Counted from the stretch's first letter, positions 12,684-22,114 are shown. The stretch: 40,556 nt of DNA from Burkholderiales bacterium (GCA_016790695.1 JAEUOS010000111.1:1-40556), one strand, 5' to 3'. The notes: generated by a model not told the origin, from the letters alone. Numbers and translations are program-made.

Positions 12684-13577
12684 ATGCTCGAAGACAAACG
12701 CGGCTTTGACGACCCCCACATGGAAAGCCTCCTGCCGAAGGTGACGGTGTCGCGGCGCGGCTTCCTCGCCTCGGCAGCCTCGACCGCGGGCTTCACCCTG
12801 GCGGCCGGCCCGGTGGTCGCGCAGACCGCGATCATCACGCCCGCTGACGGCCTCGACGTCAAGGACATCAAGGTGCCGGTCGCCGGCGGCGAGATGCCCG
12901 GCTACATGGCCTCGCCCAAGGCCGCGGGCAAGCGCGCGACGGTGATCGTCATCCCCGAGATCTTCGGCATGCACGAGTACCAGAAGGACATCTGCCGGCG
13001 CCTGGCGAAGGTCGGCTACACGGGGATCACGCTCGACCCGTATTTCCGGTCCGGCGACCTGTCGAAGATCTCCGACATCAAGCAGGTGCTCTCGGCGGCC
13101 AACCAGCTCAAGGACGAGGTGATGCTGGCCGACCTCGACGCGCTCGTCGCCTTCGCCGAGAAGCAGCCCAAGGTCAACGCGAAGAAGATGGGCATCACCG
13201 GCATGTGCCGCGGCGGGCGCACGGTGTGGATGTACGTCGCCCACAGCAAGAAGGTCCGGGCCGGCGTGTCGTGGTACGGCGGCCTCAATCCGATGCCGCC
13301 GGCGATGCCGCTCTCGCCGATCGACGTCACCGATCAGCTCAAGGCGCCGGTGCTGGGCCTGTACGGCGGCGCCGACGCCGGCATCCCGATGAACATGGTC
13401 GAGCGCCTGCGCGCGGGCCTGCTCGCGTTCGGCAAGGACAAGGAGTCGCCGATCCATGTCTACGAAGGCATGCCGCACGCGTTCCACGCCGACTACCGCC
13501 CGAGCTACCGCAAGGAAGCCGCGGAAGACGGCTGGAAGCGCATGCTGGCCTGGTTCAAGAAGCACGGCGTGGCATAG
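12684..13577 (+). CDS. Tat-exported dienelactone hydrolase family protein
   Basis: A 297-residue alpha/beta hydrolase. Residues 22-48 form a twin-arginine signal (SRRGFLASAASTAGF, cleavage near VVAQ), so the mature enzyme should be periplasmic. The DLH core has the nucleophile Cys175 in GMCRGG, Asp231 in GGADAG and His265 in MPHAFHAD, the Cys-Asp-His triad of carboxymethylenebutenolidase-type enzymes. VIVIPEIFGMHEYQKDICRRLAKVGY near residue 90 is also typical. A clear AGGAG precedes the ATG, and a terminator follows the stop. True dienelactone hydrolases are cytoplasmic; the Tat-exported subgroup is common in proteobacteria and its substrate is not established. No aromatic ring-cleavage genes are nearby. 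Confidence 0.9.
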   Translation: MLEDKRGFDDPHMESLLPKVTVSRRGFLASAASTAGFTLAAGPVVAQTAIITPADGLDVKDIKVPVAGGEMPGYMASPKAAGKRATVIVIPEIFGMHEYQKDICRRLAKVGYTGITLDPYFRSGDLSKISDIKQVLSAANQLKDEVMLADLDALVAFAEKQPKVNAKKMGITGMCRGGRTVWMYVAHSKKVRAGVSWYGGLNPMPPAMPLSPIDVTDQLKAPVLGLYGGADAGIPMNMVERLRAGLLAFGKDKESPIHVYEGMPHAFHADYRPSYRKEAAEDGWKRMLAWFKKHGVA

Positions 13578-13597
13578 CGCCACGCGGCACTCGACGA

Positions 13598-13625
13598 CAA
13601 AGGGGCCCGTGCGGCCCCTTTGTTT
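13598..13625. terminator. Terminator between convergent genes
   Basis: Perfect 10-bp stem CAAAGGGGCC (13598-13607), 5-base loop, GGCCCCTTTG (13613-13622), followed by TTTCG on the plus strand. The A-rich foot of the stem also gives T's on the minus strand, so it can serve both the hydrolase gene ending at 13577 and the SDR gene ending at 13662. Confidence 0.8.
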
Positions 13626-13661
13626 CGTTCCGGCCGCGCGTGCCGCGCGGCGGGCGGTTGC

Positions 13662-14429
13662 CTAGCGCCCGCCGGTGCAGTCGATGATCGTTCCGGTCGA
13701 GTACGACGAGGCGTCGGAGGCCAGCCACAGGATGGCCTCGGCGATCTCGTGCGCGGTGCCGGGACGCTTCATCGGGATCAGCGGCGCGCTCTCCTGCGCG
13801 CGGTTGGGCTCGCCGCCGGAGGCGTGGATATCGGTGTCGGTGATGCCCGGGCGCACCGCGTTGACGCGGATGCCTTCGGTCGCGACCTCGCGCGCCAGGC
13901 CGAGGGTGAAGGTGTCGATCGCGCCCTTGGCGGCCGCATAGTCGACGTACTGGCCGGGCGAGCCGAGGCGCGCCGCCGCCGACGACAGGTTGACGATGGT
14001 GCCGCCGCGGCCGAAGCCCGCGCCCCGCGCCGGCCCCTCGCGCGTCGACATGCGCCGCACCGCTTCGCGCGCGCACAGGAACGAGCCCACGATGTTGATG
14101 TCGAACATGCGCTTGAGGCGCGCGACGCTCATCTCGGAGACGCGCGCCCGGACGTCGACCACGCCGGCGTTGTTGACCAGGCAGTCGATCGGCCCGAGTT
14201 CGCGGTCGACGTCGCGGAACAGTTCCATCACGTCGTGCTCGATGGCGACGTCGCCGCGCAGCGCGACGGCCTTGCCGCCCGCAGCCCGGATCCTGCCGAC
14301 CACCTCGCCGGCGGCCTGCGCGTCCTTCGTGTAGTTGACCGCGACCGCATAGCCGCGCCCGGCGGCCAGCACCGCGGTGGCGGCGCCGATGCCGCGGCTG
14401 CCGCCGGTGACGAGCATGACCTTGTGCAT
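13662..14429 (-). CDS. SDR family oxidoreductase
   Basis: A 255-residue classical short-chain dehydrogenase. The cofactor site is VTGGSRGIGAATA (residues 7-19), with NNAG in CLVNNAGVVD, the catalytic serine in VNLSSAAARLG, and the YxxxK pair in DYAAAKGAID. It ends with the GTIIDCTGGR tail common in FabG-like SDRs. It is the last gene of a minus-strand catabolic block, 39 bases after the Bug gene's stop, with a GGGAG ribosome site. The substrate is unknown; the neighbouring acyl-CoA dehydrogenases suggest a hydroxyacyl or cyclic alcohol intermediate. Confidence 0.88.
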   Translation of the reverse strand: MHKVMLVTGGSRGIGAATAVLAAGRGYAVAVNYTKDAQAAGEVVGRIRAAGGKAVALRGDVAIEHDVMELFRDVDRELGPIDCLVNNAGVVDVRARVSEMSVARLKRMFDINIVGSFLCAREAVRRMSTREGPARGAGFGRGGTIVNLSSAAARLGSPGQYVDYAAAKGAIDTFTLGLAREVATEGIRVNAVRPGITDTDIHASGGEPNRAQESAPLIPMKRPGTAHEIAEAILWLASDASSYSTGTIIDCTGGR

Positions 14430-14468
14430 CCGAATCTCCCTGGTTCGCAGCCGTCGCGGCCGCCGGCC

Positions 14469-15440
14469 TCACTCGGCCCTGATGTTGGCGTCCTTGATGA
14501 TGCGGCCCCACTTGGCGTGGTCGCCGCGGATCTTCTCTGTGGTCTGCGCCGGGGTGAGGAAATCCGCGTCGCAGCCGACCTGGCGGTACTGCTCCTGCAG
14601 GCCCTTGTCCTCGCCGGCCTTGAGCAGCGCCTGCGACAGGCGCGCCACCACCTCGGCAGGCAGGCCGGCCGGGCCGACCAGGCCGAACCAGGTGGTCGAA
14701 TCGAAGCCCTTCACGCCCACCTCGTCCATCGTCGGCACGTCGGGAAACGCGCCGGAGCGCTTCGGCGAGGTCACCGCGAGCGCGCGCAGCTTGCCCGCCT
14801 TGAGCGGCCCCACCACCGGCGAGAGCGAGGAGAACAGCATCGGCACCTGCCCGCCCATGAGATCGGTCATCGCCGGCGCGCCGCCCTTGTACGGCACGTG
14901 CAGGATCGAGACCCCGGTGACGCTCTTGAAGTATTCGCCGGAGAGGTGGTGCGGTCCCGCGACGCCAGAGGTGCCGTAGCTCCACTTGTCCGGCTCCTTC
15001 TTGGCCGCCGCGATCACGTCGGCGACGCTGCGGAACGGCGTCGCCGGATGCACGACCAGGATGCTGCCGCTGGTGCAGGTCTGCCCGATGTGGGTGAACG
15101 AGCCCAGGTGCTGGTAGTTGACCTTGGTCAGGTGCGGCGCGGTGGTGAACGGTCCGTTGTCGGCGAAGTACAGCGTGTAGCCGTCGGGCGCGGCCTTGCT
15201 GATGAACTCGGCGGCGACGCCGCCGGCGGCGCCGGGCCGCGGCTCGATGATGATCGGCTGCCCGAGGATGGGCTCGAGCACGCGCGCCAGCGGCCGCATC
15301 GACGAGTCCGCCGCGCCGCCCGGGGTGTAGCCGAGCAGGACGCGCACCGGCTTGTTCGGATAGGCCTGCGCCAGTGCGGCGGGCGCGGCCAGCAGCGCCG
15401 CCAGGCCGACGACCAGGCCGGCACCGATTCGATGAGTCAT
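14469..15440 (-). CDS. Bug/TctC family periplasmic solute-binding protein (in acyl-CoA dehydrogenase block)
   Basis: A 323-residue exported binding protein. The signal peptide spans about residues 1-24 (LVVGLAALLAAPAALAQA). The mature part opens YPNKPVRVLLGYTPGGAADSSMRPLA, followed by APDGYTLYFAD, VPYKGGAPAMTDLMGGQVPM and LRALAVTSPKRS, the usual Bug landmarks for binding carboxylates between two lobes. It ends IIKDANIRAE. The ATG at 15440 follows GGAGACGCAG; an in-frame ATG at 15467 is less likely because it would put nine extra residues before the signal. No TctA/TctB gene is present. Its position between acyl-CoA dehydrogenase and SDR genes suggests the ligand is the acid degraded by this block. 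Confidence 0.92.
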   Translation of the reverse strand: MTHRIGAGLVVGLAALLAAPAALAQAYPNKPVRVLLGYTPGGAADSSMRPLARVLEPILGQPIIIEPRPGAAGGVAAEFISKAAPDGYTLYFADNGPFTTAPHLTKVNYQHLGSFTHIGQTCTSGSILVVHPATPFRSVADVIAAAKKEPDKWSYGTSGVAGPHHLSGEYFKSVTGVSILHVPYKGGAPAMTDLMGGQVPMLFSSLSPVVGPLKAGKLRALAVTSPKRSGAFPDVPTMDEVGVKGFDSTTWFGLVGPAGLPAEVVARLSQALLKAGEDKGLQEQYRQVGCDADFLTPAQTTEKIRGDHAKWGRIIKDANIRAE

Positions 15441-15480
15441 CTGCGTCTCCTTTCTTGTTGCGGTCATGCCGATGCGCGCG

Positions 15481-16650
15481 TCAGGACGGCAGGTCGAGCA
15501 CCTGGCGCGCGAGGATGTTGCGCTGGATCTCGTTGCTGCCGCCGTAGATGGTCGGCACGCGCGCCTTGTAGAACAGCGACAGCGCGTCGATCGCGGCCGC
15601 GCCCATCGGCACCGCGCCGGTCAGGGCGCCGCAGTCGCCCGCGGTCTCGATGCCGAGGTCGGCGATGCGCTGGAAGGTCTCGGTGGCCCAGATCTTGAGC
15701 ACCGAGACATCGGGGCCGAGCGGCTCGCCGCGCACCAGCGTCGCGGCGAAGCGCTCGTAGAGGTCGCCGAGGTGCGCGACGTCGAGCTTCAGGGCGGTGA
15801 ACTTGTCGACGAACAGCGGATCGTCGGCGACGCCGCGCGCCTGCGCGAGGCTCTCGAGCATGGCCAGGCCGTACTCGGGCAGCTTCGGGCTGCCGATGAA
15901 GATGCGCTCGAAGCCGAGCAGCGACTTGGCGATGGTCCAGCCGCCGTTCTCCTCGCCGACCAGGTTCTCGACCGGCGTGCGCACGCCGTCGAAGAACACC
16001 TCGCAGAATTCCTCGTGCCCGGCCATGTCGCGGATCGGGCGCACGGTGATGCCCGGCGCGGTGATGTCGACGAGCAGGAAGCTGATGCCCTCCTGCTTCT
16101 TCGCCTCGGTGTTGGTGCGCACCAGCACGAACATGTGGGTGGCGTCCTGCGCGAGCGTGGTCCAGATCTTGTGGCCGTCGATCACGTAGTGGTCGCCGTC
16201 GCGGCGCGCGCGCGTCGACAGGCCGGCGAGGTCGGAGCCGGCGCCGGGCTCCGAATAGCCCTGCGACCAGATGTTCTCGCAGGTGAGGATCTTGGGCAGG
16301 AAGCGGCGGCGCTGCGCCTCGGTGCCGAAGCGCTGCAGCACCGGCCCGACCATCAGCACGCCGTGGTCCTGGAAGCGCGCGATGCCCCAGCGTTCCTGCT
16401 CCTCGATGAAGATGAGGAGCTTGGCCGGCGCCAGGCCCATGCCGCCGTACTCGGCCGGCCAGTTCGGCGCGATCCAGCCCTTCGCCGCCATGCGCCGGTA
16501 CCAGCCGCCGATCTCGCTCCAGCGCAGGCGCCGCGGCGGGAAGCGCAGCTGCGCCGGGTAGTTGGCCTCGAAGTCGGCGCGCACGAGGGCGCGGAACTCC
16601 GCGTCCGACAGCGCGTTCCAGTCGCGTTCCTGCGTGACGCCGTAGCTCAT
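15481..16650 (-). CDS. Acyl-CoA dehydrogenase, larger subunit of a paired enzyme
   Basis: A 389-residue FAD flavoprotein. It has the N-terminal helical domain (WNALSDAEFRALVRADFEANYP), the middle beta domain with QGYSEPGAGSDLAGL and WTTLAQDATHMFVLVRT, and the C-terminal helical bundle ending IYGGSNEIQRNILARQVLDLP. WIAPNWPAEYGGMGL and the opening are typical of the FadE-type partners that work as heteromers in degradation of steroid side chains and cyclic acids. Its ATG overlaps the stop of the second acyl-CoA dehydrogenase (16647-16650), supporting a 1:1 complex. The substrate is unknown. Confidence 0.92.
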   Translation of the reverse strand: MSYGVTQERDWNALSDAEFRALVRADFEANYPAQLRFPPRRLRWSEIGGWYRRMAAKGWIAPNWPAEYGGMGLAPAKLLIFIEEQERWGIARFQDHGVLMVGPVLQRFGTEAQRRRFLPKILTCENIWSQGYSEPGAGSDLAGLSTRARRDGDHYVIDGHKIWTTLAQDATHMFVLVRTNTEAKKQEGISFLLVDITAPGITVRPIRDMAGHEEFCEVFFDGVRTPVENLVGEENGGWTIAKSLLGFERIFIGSPKLPEYGLAMLESLAQARGVADDPLFVDKFTALKLDVAHLGDLYERFAATLVRGEPLGPDVSVLKIWATETFQRIADLGIETAGDCGALTGAVPMGAAAIDALSLFYKARVPTIYGGSNEIQRNILARQVLDLPS

Positions 16651-17762
16651 GACGCCGCTCCGGTGGCGCGCGCGGCCGCGTCGAGCCGGGCATACCGGCG
16701 CCGCTGCGCCGCGGCGTTGCCCAGCCACGCGCACAGCACCAGCGCGCGGTTGAAGTACAGGCTCAGGTCGTACTCGTCGGTGAAGCCGATCGCGCCGTGC
16801 AGCTGCACCGCCTGCTTGCACACCGTCATCGCCGCCTCGGCGGCGCGCGCCTTGGCGCCGGCGGCGGCGAGCGCGCGTTCCGCCGGCGTCGCCTGCGGCG
16901 CGACGAAGCGCGCCAGCCCCGCCGCATGCGCGGCCCGGGAGAGCTCCTTCTGCATCCAGATGTCGACCGCGCGGTGCTGCAGGGCCTGGAAGCTGCCGAT
17001 CGGCTTGCCGAACTGCTTGCGCGTGCGCAGGTATTCGAAGGTGAACTCGAGCACCCGTTCCATGATGCCGTTGAGCTCGGCCGCGGTGGCGAGGATCGCG
17101 GCATCGGCGGCGTGCGCCACGGCAGCAGCGGCCGCCGCCGGGCCGGCGACGCGGTCGCCGGCACCGACGCGCACGCCGGCGAACGCGAGGCGCGCGCTCG
17201 CGCTGCCGTCGGCGGCCGGCTCCAGGCCGACCGTCAGGCCGGCGCGGTCGCGCTCGAGCGCGTACAGCGAGACGCCGGCGGCGCCGCGCGCGGCGACGAG
17301 GAACACATCGGCCGCGGCGACGCGCACGAAGCGGCACGCGCCGTCGAGGCGGCCGTCGGTCTCGGTGACGCCGCCGGTGTCGGCCCCGAGCTCGCCCGCA
17401 TCGCCCTGCCAGGCCAGGGTGGCCACGCGCTCGCCCGACATCAGCGACGCGAGCAGGTCGGCCGGCGCGGTCCCGCAATGCGCCAGCGCCGCGGTCGGCA
17501 GCACGGCGCCGGCGACGTAGGGCTCGGGATAGGCGGCGTACCCGAGGCGATCGGCGATCGCGCATGCCGCCGCCATGCCCAGGCCGAGGCCGCCGGCGGT
17601 TTCCGGCAGCAGCACCGAGAGGTACCCCTGCTCGGCCATCTGGCGCCAGACGCCGCGGTCGAACCACGGCGCGCCGGCGCGCGCGGCGCGCACGCGTCGG
17701 CCGTCGGGCTGCGCGAACGCGGCCGCGGCGTCCGCCAGCATCGCCAGGGTGTCGTCTTCCAT
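16647..17762 (-). CDS. Acyl-CoA dehydrogenase, partner subunit
   Basis: A 371-residue acyl-CoA dehydrogenase homologue with weaker conservation than its neighbour: WRQMAEQGYLSVLLPETAGGLGLG, a shortened middle domain, then LEFTFEYLRTRKQFGKPIGSFQALQHRAVDIW and AVQLHGAIGFTDEYDLSLYFNRAL. The latter segment is the signature of the partner subunit in heterotetrameric dehydrogenases. The ATG at 17762 follows GGAG by six bases; an ATG at 17774 (METGMEDD) is possible but lacks a good ribosome site. Its stop overlaps the large-subunit start. Acts in the cytoplasm on CoA thioesters. Confidence 0.9.
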   Translation of the reverse strand: MEDDTLAMLADAAAAFAQPDGRRVRAARAGAPWFDRGVWRQMAEQGYLSVLLPETAGGLGLGMAAACAIADRLGYAAYPEPYVAGAVLPTAALAHCGTAPADLLASLMSGERVATLAWQGDAGELGADTGGVTETDGRLDGACRFVRVAAADVFLVAARGAAGVSLYALERDRAGLTVGLEPAADGSASARLAFAGVRVGAGDRVAGPAAAAAAVAHAADAAILATAAELNGIMERVLEFTFEYLRTRKQFGKPIGSFQALQHRAVDIWMQKELSRAAHAAGLARFVAPQATPAERALAAAGAKARAAEAAMTVCKQAVQLHGAIGFTDEYDLSLYFNRALVLCAWLGNAAAQRRRYARLDAAARATGAAS

Positions 17763-17791
17763 TCCGGTCTCCATCGCCCGCGCGTCCCGTC

Positions 17792-18706
17792 CTAGATCGG
17801 GTCCCAGCTGAACACGTCCTGCGAGCGGTCGAGCGCGTAGAAGTGCGCCTTCATCGCCGGCATCGCGTGCGCGGCGATGGTCTCCGCGGTCCAGCCCTCG
17901 GCGCGATGCACCGAGCGCAGCGGCCGGCTCTGGCTGAACAGGAACAGCTCGTTGGCGCGCACGCCGAACACCTGGCCGGTGACGCCGGCGGCCGCGTCGC
18001 TCGCGAGGAACACGGCGAGCGGCGCGATCTTCGCGGTCTCCATCGACTTGAGCTTCTCGACGCGCGCCTTCTGGTCCGGCGTCTCGGTCGGGATCGAGCC
18101 GATCATGCGGCTCCAGGCGAACGGCGAGATGCAGTTCGAGCGCACGTTGTACTTGGCCATGTCCATCGCCATCGACTTCGACAGCCCGACGATGCCCAGC
18201 TTCGCGGCGGCGTAGTTGGCCTGGCCGAAATTGCCGATCAGGCCCGAGGTCGAGGTCATGTTCACATAGGCGCCGCGCCCCTCGCTCTTGAAGTACGGCG
18301 CGGCGGCGCGGGCGACGTAGAACGAGCCGTTCAGGTGCACGTCGATGACGGCCTTCCACTCCTCGATGCTCATGTTGAAGAAGAAGCGGTCGCGCAGGAT
18401 GCCCGCGTTGTTGACCACGCAGTCGATGCGGCCGTAGGCGTCGATCGCGGTCTTGATGATGCGGTTGGCCGAATCCCAGTCGGCGACGCTGTCGGTGTTG
18501 GCCACCGCGCTGCCGCCGGCGGCCTTGATCTCGTCGACCACCTTCTGCGCCGGCCCGGCATCCTTGCCCTCGCCCGCCACCGAGGCGCCGAGGTCGTTGA
18601 CCACCACCTTCGCCCCCGCCTTCGCGAACGCCAGCGCGAAATCGCGGCCGATGCCGCCGCCTGCGCCGGTGATCACCGCCACCTTGCCTTCGAGCATTCC
18701 CGTCAT
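17792..18706 (-). CDS. SDR family protein resembling the 3-hydroxyacyl-CoA dehydrogenase domain of MFE-2
   Basis: A 304-residue short-chain dehydrogenase. The cofactor site is ITGAGGGIGRDFALAFAKAGAKVVVNDLG; the NDLG after the second strand and the inserted EGKDAGPAQKVVDEIKAAGGSAVANTDSV segment are typical of the (3R)-hydroxyacyl-CoA dehydrogenase part of peroxisomal multifunctional enzyme type 2. NNAGILRDRFFFNM and NYAAAKLGIVGLSK supply the catalytic region. An extra 60-residue C-terminus (FLFSQSRPLRSVHRAEGW onward) extends beyond the minimal SDR. It lies 29 bases before the acyl-CoA dehydrogenase pair and is likely the next beta-oxidation step in the same unit. Confidence 0.88.
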   Translation of the reverse strand: MTGMLEGKVAVITGAGGGIGRDFALAFAKAGAKVVVNDLGASVAGEGKDAGPAQKVVDEIKAAGGSAVANTDSVADWDSANRIIKTAIDAYGRIDCVVNNAGILRDRFFFNMSIEEWKAVIDVHLNGSFYVARAAAPYFKSEGRGAYVNMTSTSGLIGNFGQANYAAAKLGIVGLSKSMAMDMAKYNVRSNCISPFAWSRMIGSIPTETPDQKARVEKLKSMETAKIAPLAVFLASDAAAGVTGQVFGVRANELFLFSQSRPLRSVHRAEGWTAETIAAHAMPAMKAHFYALDRSQDVFSWDPI

Positions 18707-18793
18707 GTCGTCTCCCTGATTTCAAGTCCGCGCCTGCGCGCTCCGAGCCCGGCATTCTTGCACAGAGGCGGGCGGCGCGGCCCGCGCCGCGTC

Positions 18794-19939
<1,146 letters not shown>

Positions 19940-19963
19940 CGCTCGCTCCGGCGTCGGGTGGAG

Positions 19964-19978
19964 GCGCGATTATCGCGC
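19964..19978. promoter_or_regulatory. Palindrome over the divergent promoter region
   Basis: GCGCGAT-T-ATCGCGC: two 7-bp arms around one base, centred at 19971, in the 103-bp gap between the divergent enolase-superfamily and PLP-enzyme genes. On the minus strand it contains GATAAT (19974-19969), a good -10 that would start transcription about 23 bases before the ATG at 19939. A CACAAT at 19999-20004 may be the plus-strand -10. A dyad over a -10 is where a repressor or dual regulator would bind. Confidence 0.5.
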
Positions 19979-20042
19979 GGCCCGCCGCGCACATGCGGCA
20001 CAATGCCGGCTTTGCCCGCGCCCCGCCGCACCGCCCCGCACC

Positions 20043-21173
20043 ATGCAACTTTCCGACCTGGAGACGCCGGCCCTGCTGCTCGACGTGCCGACGATGGACG
20101 CCAACATCGCGCGCATGCGCGCGCACCTGCGCGCGCTCGGCGTCGGCTTCCGCCCGCACGTGAAGACCGCCAAGTCCGCCGACGTGGTGCGACGCTTCTT
20201 CGACGGCGGCACCGGGCCGATCACGGTGTCGACGCTGAAGGAGGCGGAGGCGTTCGCCGACCAGGGCTGCACCGACATCCTCTACGCGGTCGGCATCGCG
20301 CCGAACAAGCTCGCGCACGCGGCGCGCCTGCGCGCGCGCGGCGTCGACCTCACCGTGCTGGTCGACAACGTCGAGATCGCCGGGGCGCTCGCCGCCCAGG
20401 CGCGCGCGCAGGGCGCGGCCCTGCCGGCGCTGATCGAGATCGACAGCGACGGCCACCGCGCCGGCGTCGCGCCGGAATCGGCGGACCTGCTGGCGGTCGG
20501 CCGCGCGCTGCACGCGGCCGGCTCGCTCGCCGGCGTGATGACGCACGCCGGCGCCTCCTACGACTGCCGCTCGGTCGCGGCGATCCGCGCGATGGCCGAA
20601 CAGGAGCGCTCGCGCACCGTGCGCGCCGCGGCGCGGCTGCGCGACGCCGGCCTGCCGTGCCCGGTGGTGAGCGTCGGCTCGAGCCCGACCGCCACCTACG
20701 CCGAGCGCCTCGACGGCGTCACCGAGGTGCGCGCCGGCGTGTTCGTGTTCTTCGACCTGGTGATGGCGGGCATCGGCGTCTGCCGCGTCGAGGACCTCGC
20801 GCTCTCGGTGCTGACCACGGTGATCGGCCACCAGCGCGAGCGCGGCTGGCTCGTCACCGACGCCGGCTGGATGGCGCTGTCGCGCGACCGCGGCACCGCG
20901 AGCCAGCCGGTCGACCAGGGCTACGGCCTCGTCTGCGACGCCGCCGGCGCCTTGCTGCCGGACATCGTGATGACCGGCGCCAATCAGGAGCACGGCATCC
21001 TCGCGCACCGCTCGGGCGACCCGGCGCGCATGCCGATGCTGCCGGTCGGCACGCTGCTGCGCATCCTGCCCAACCATGCCTGCGCGACCGGCGCCCAGCA
21101 CGACCGCTACCACGCGGTGCGCGGCGCCAGTCCGGAGATCGAGGCGGTGTGGCCGCGGTTCTCGGGGTGGTGA
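20043..21173 (+). CDS. PLP-dependent D-serine dehydratase / D-threonine aldolase-like enzyme
   Basis: A 376-residue fold-type III PLP enzyme. The N-terminal alanine-racemase-like barrel starts LSDLETPALLLDVPTMDANI, with Schiff-base Lys41 in RPHVKTAK, IEIDSDGHRAGV, GVMTHAGASY and VSVGSSPTATY. The C-terminal beta domain carries His345 and Cys347 in PNHACATG. In this family an H-x-C zinc pair is found in D-serine dehydratase (DSD1 type), whereas D-threonine aldolases have H-x-D, so dehydratase-type chemistry is favoured. It is divergent from the enolase-superfamily gene and has no close downstream partner. It could act on D-serine, D-threonine or a beta-hydroxy D-amino acid. Confidence 0.88.
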   Translation: MQLSDLETPALLLDVPTMDANIARMRAHLRALGVGFRPHVKTAKSADVVRRFFDGGTGPITVSTLKEAEAFADQGCTDILYAVGIAPNKLAHAARLRARGVDLTVLVDNVEIAGALAAQARAQGAALPALIEIDSDGHRAGVAPESADLLAVGRALHAAGSLAGVMTHAGASYDCRSVAAIRAMAEQERSRTVRAAARLRDAGLPCPVVSVGSSPTATYAERLDGVTEVRAGVFVFFDLVMAGIGVCRVEDLALSVLTTVIGHQRERGWLVTDAGWMALSRDRGTASQPVDQGYGLVCDAAGALLPDIVMTGANQEHGILAHRSGDPARMPMLPVGTLLRILPNHACATGAQHDRYHAVRGASPEIEAVWPRFSGW

Positions 21174-21250
21174 GGAGGCTACCGCGTCACGGTCAGCCCG
21201 CCGGCGACCAGGGCAAGTGCGTGGCCCGACGCCGCCCGTCCCGACAAGCA

Positions 21251-21280
21251 AACGGCGCCCGCAGGCGCCGTTGTCATGGC
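21251..21280 (-). terminator. Hairpin downstream of the PEP-CTERM gene
   Basis: Perfect 9-bp stem AACGGCGCC (21251-21259), 4-base loop, GGCGCCGTT (21264-21272), between the plus-strand PLP enzyme gene (stop 21173) and the minus-strand PEP-CTERM gene (stop 21295). On the minus strand the stem runs into GTTTGCTTG, a weak T-tract, so it most likely ends the PEP-CTERM transcript and may serve both. Confidence 0.55.
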
Positions 21281-21294
21281 AACGCGAACCGTCG

Positions 21295-22074
21295 TCAGGC
21301 AGAGTCTCGCTTGCGGCGCAGTGCCATCGTGCCAACCAGCGCCAGACCGGCCAACAACATCGCGTAGGTCTGCGGCTCCGGGATGCCCGGCACGAAGATG
21401 ATGGTGCCGCCGTAGCTGTTCACGGTCGCATGGGCGATCAGTTGACCGCTGAGATCGCCACCCGTGAGATTGGAAAAACTGGCGATCAGCAGCCCCTCCT
21501 GCGACTGCGCGTTGCCGAAACCGTTCGCCCACGACAGCTTGTCGGTGGAGGAACGCTGAAGGTCGGGACCGCCATACATGTCCTGCCCCTCCACGGTCAG
21601 AAAGGCCCAGCTGTAGGCGGCACCGCCCTGCGGAACATTCATGTCGATCGCCGTGCTCGCATGAACCGAAAAGACCACGTACGAATTGGCTGTCAGCGTG
21701 AAATACGCCTGGCGTTCGGAATTGGCGGTGACTTCCGGTACCGCCGGGTGCGCGGTGAATTGCGCGACCAGCGTGTCGCCCGGCGCGATGCCGCCAGTGC
21801 CGAGCGCGACGCCCTGGATAACGCTGAGCGGCGTGGTCCAGTCGCCCGAACCGTCACCGATCCCGGACGGATTGCCCTGCTCGCGGGCCCAGACGCTCGA
21901 TGATTGACTGTCGAAGGTGATCCCGGGCAGCGGGTTCGGCGTCGGGCCGAGTCCGTACACCTGATAGCTGAAGGTGGACCAGTCGATCGACGCGGTGCCG
22001 GTGGCAGCAACGCCGGTTTGTGCCGAAGCCAGAAACAGCGCGCCGGCAACAAGCCAATCCTTCCATCGATTCAT
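21295..22074 (-). CDS. PEP-CTERM sorting-domain protein
   Basis: A 259-residue secreted protein. It has a signal peptide (WLVAGALFLASAQTGVAATG, residues 6-25) and a beta-rich, Ser/Thr/Gly/Asn-rich body. The C-terminus is a classic PEP-CTERM tail: PEPQTYAMLLAGLALVGTMALRRKRDSA, that is PEP motif, hydrophobic helix and basic end. Such proteins are cut by exosortase and released to the surface or the exopolysaccharide matrix; no exosortase gene is in this window. The ATG at 22074 follows GGGAG; an in-frame ATG at 22131 would overlap the candidate promoter. Its codons are visibly less GC-biased than its neighbours'. The body resembles no family I recognise. A possible sigma-54 site lies just upstream. 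Confidence 0.92.
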   Translation of the reverse strand: MNRWKDWLVAGALFLASAQTGVAATGTASIDWSTFSYQVYGLGPTPNPLPGITFDSQSSSVWAREQGNPSGIGDGSGDWTTPLSVIQGVALGTGGIAPGDTLVAQFTAHPAVPEVTANSERQAYFTLTANSYVVFSVHASTAIDMNVPQGGAAYSWAFLTVEGQDMYGGPDLQRSSTDKLSWANGFGNAQSQEGLLIASFSNLTGGDLSGQLIAHATVNSYGGTIIFVPGIPEPQTYAMLLAGLALVGTMALRRKRDSA

Positions 22075-22098
22075 CTCGGATGCTCCCGTCAACGAAGA

Positions 22099-22114
22099 GG
22101 CACGTGATGTGCCG
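22099..22114 (-). promoter_or_regulatory. Possible sigma-54 promoter for the PEP-CTERM gene
   Basis: On the minus strand CGGCACATCACGTGCC aligns with the sigma-54 consensus TGGCACG-N4-TTGCA: GG at -24 and GC at -12 have the exact 10-base separation, with four mismatches elsewhere. The predicted start near 22088 leaves a leader of about 14 bases that still contains GGGAG. PEP-CTERM genes are known to be activated by the PrsK/PrsR-RpoN system in some floc-forming betaproteobacteria. The same bases form an inverted repeat (GGCAC-N5-GTGCC), so a repressor site is an alternative reading. Confidence 0.38.
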
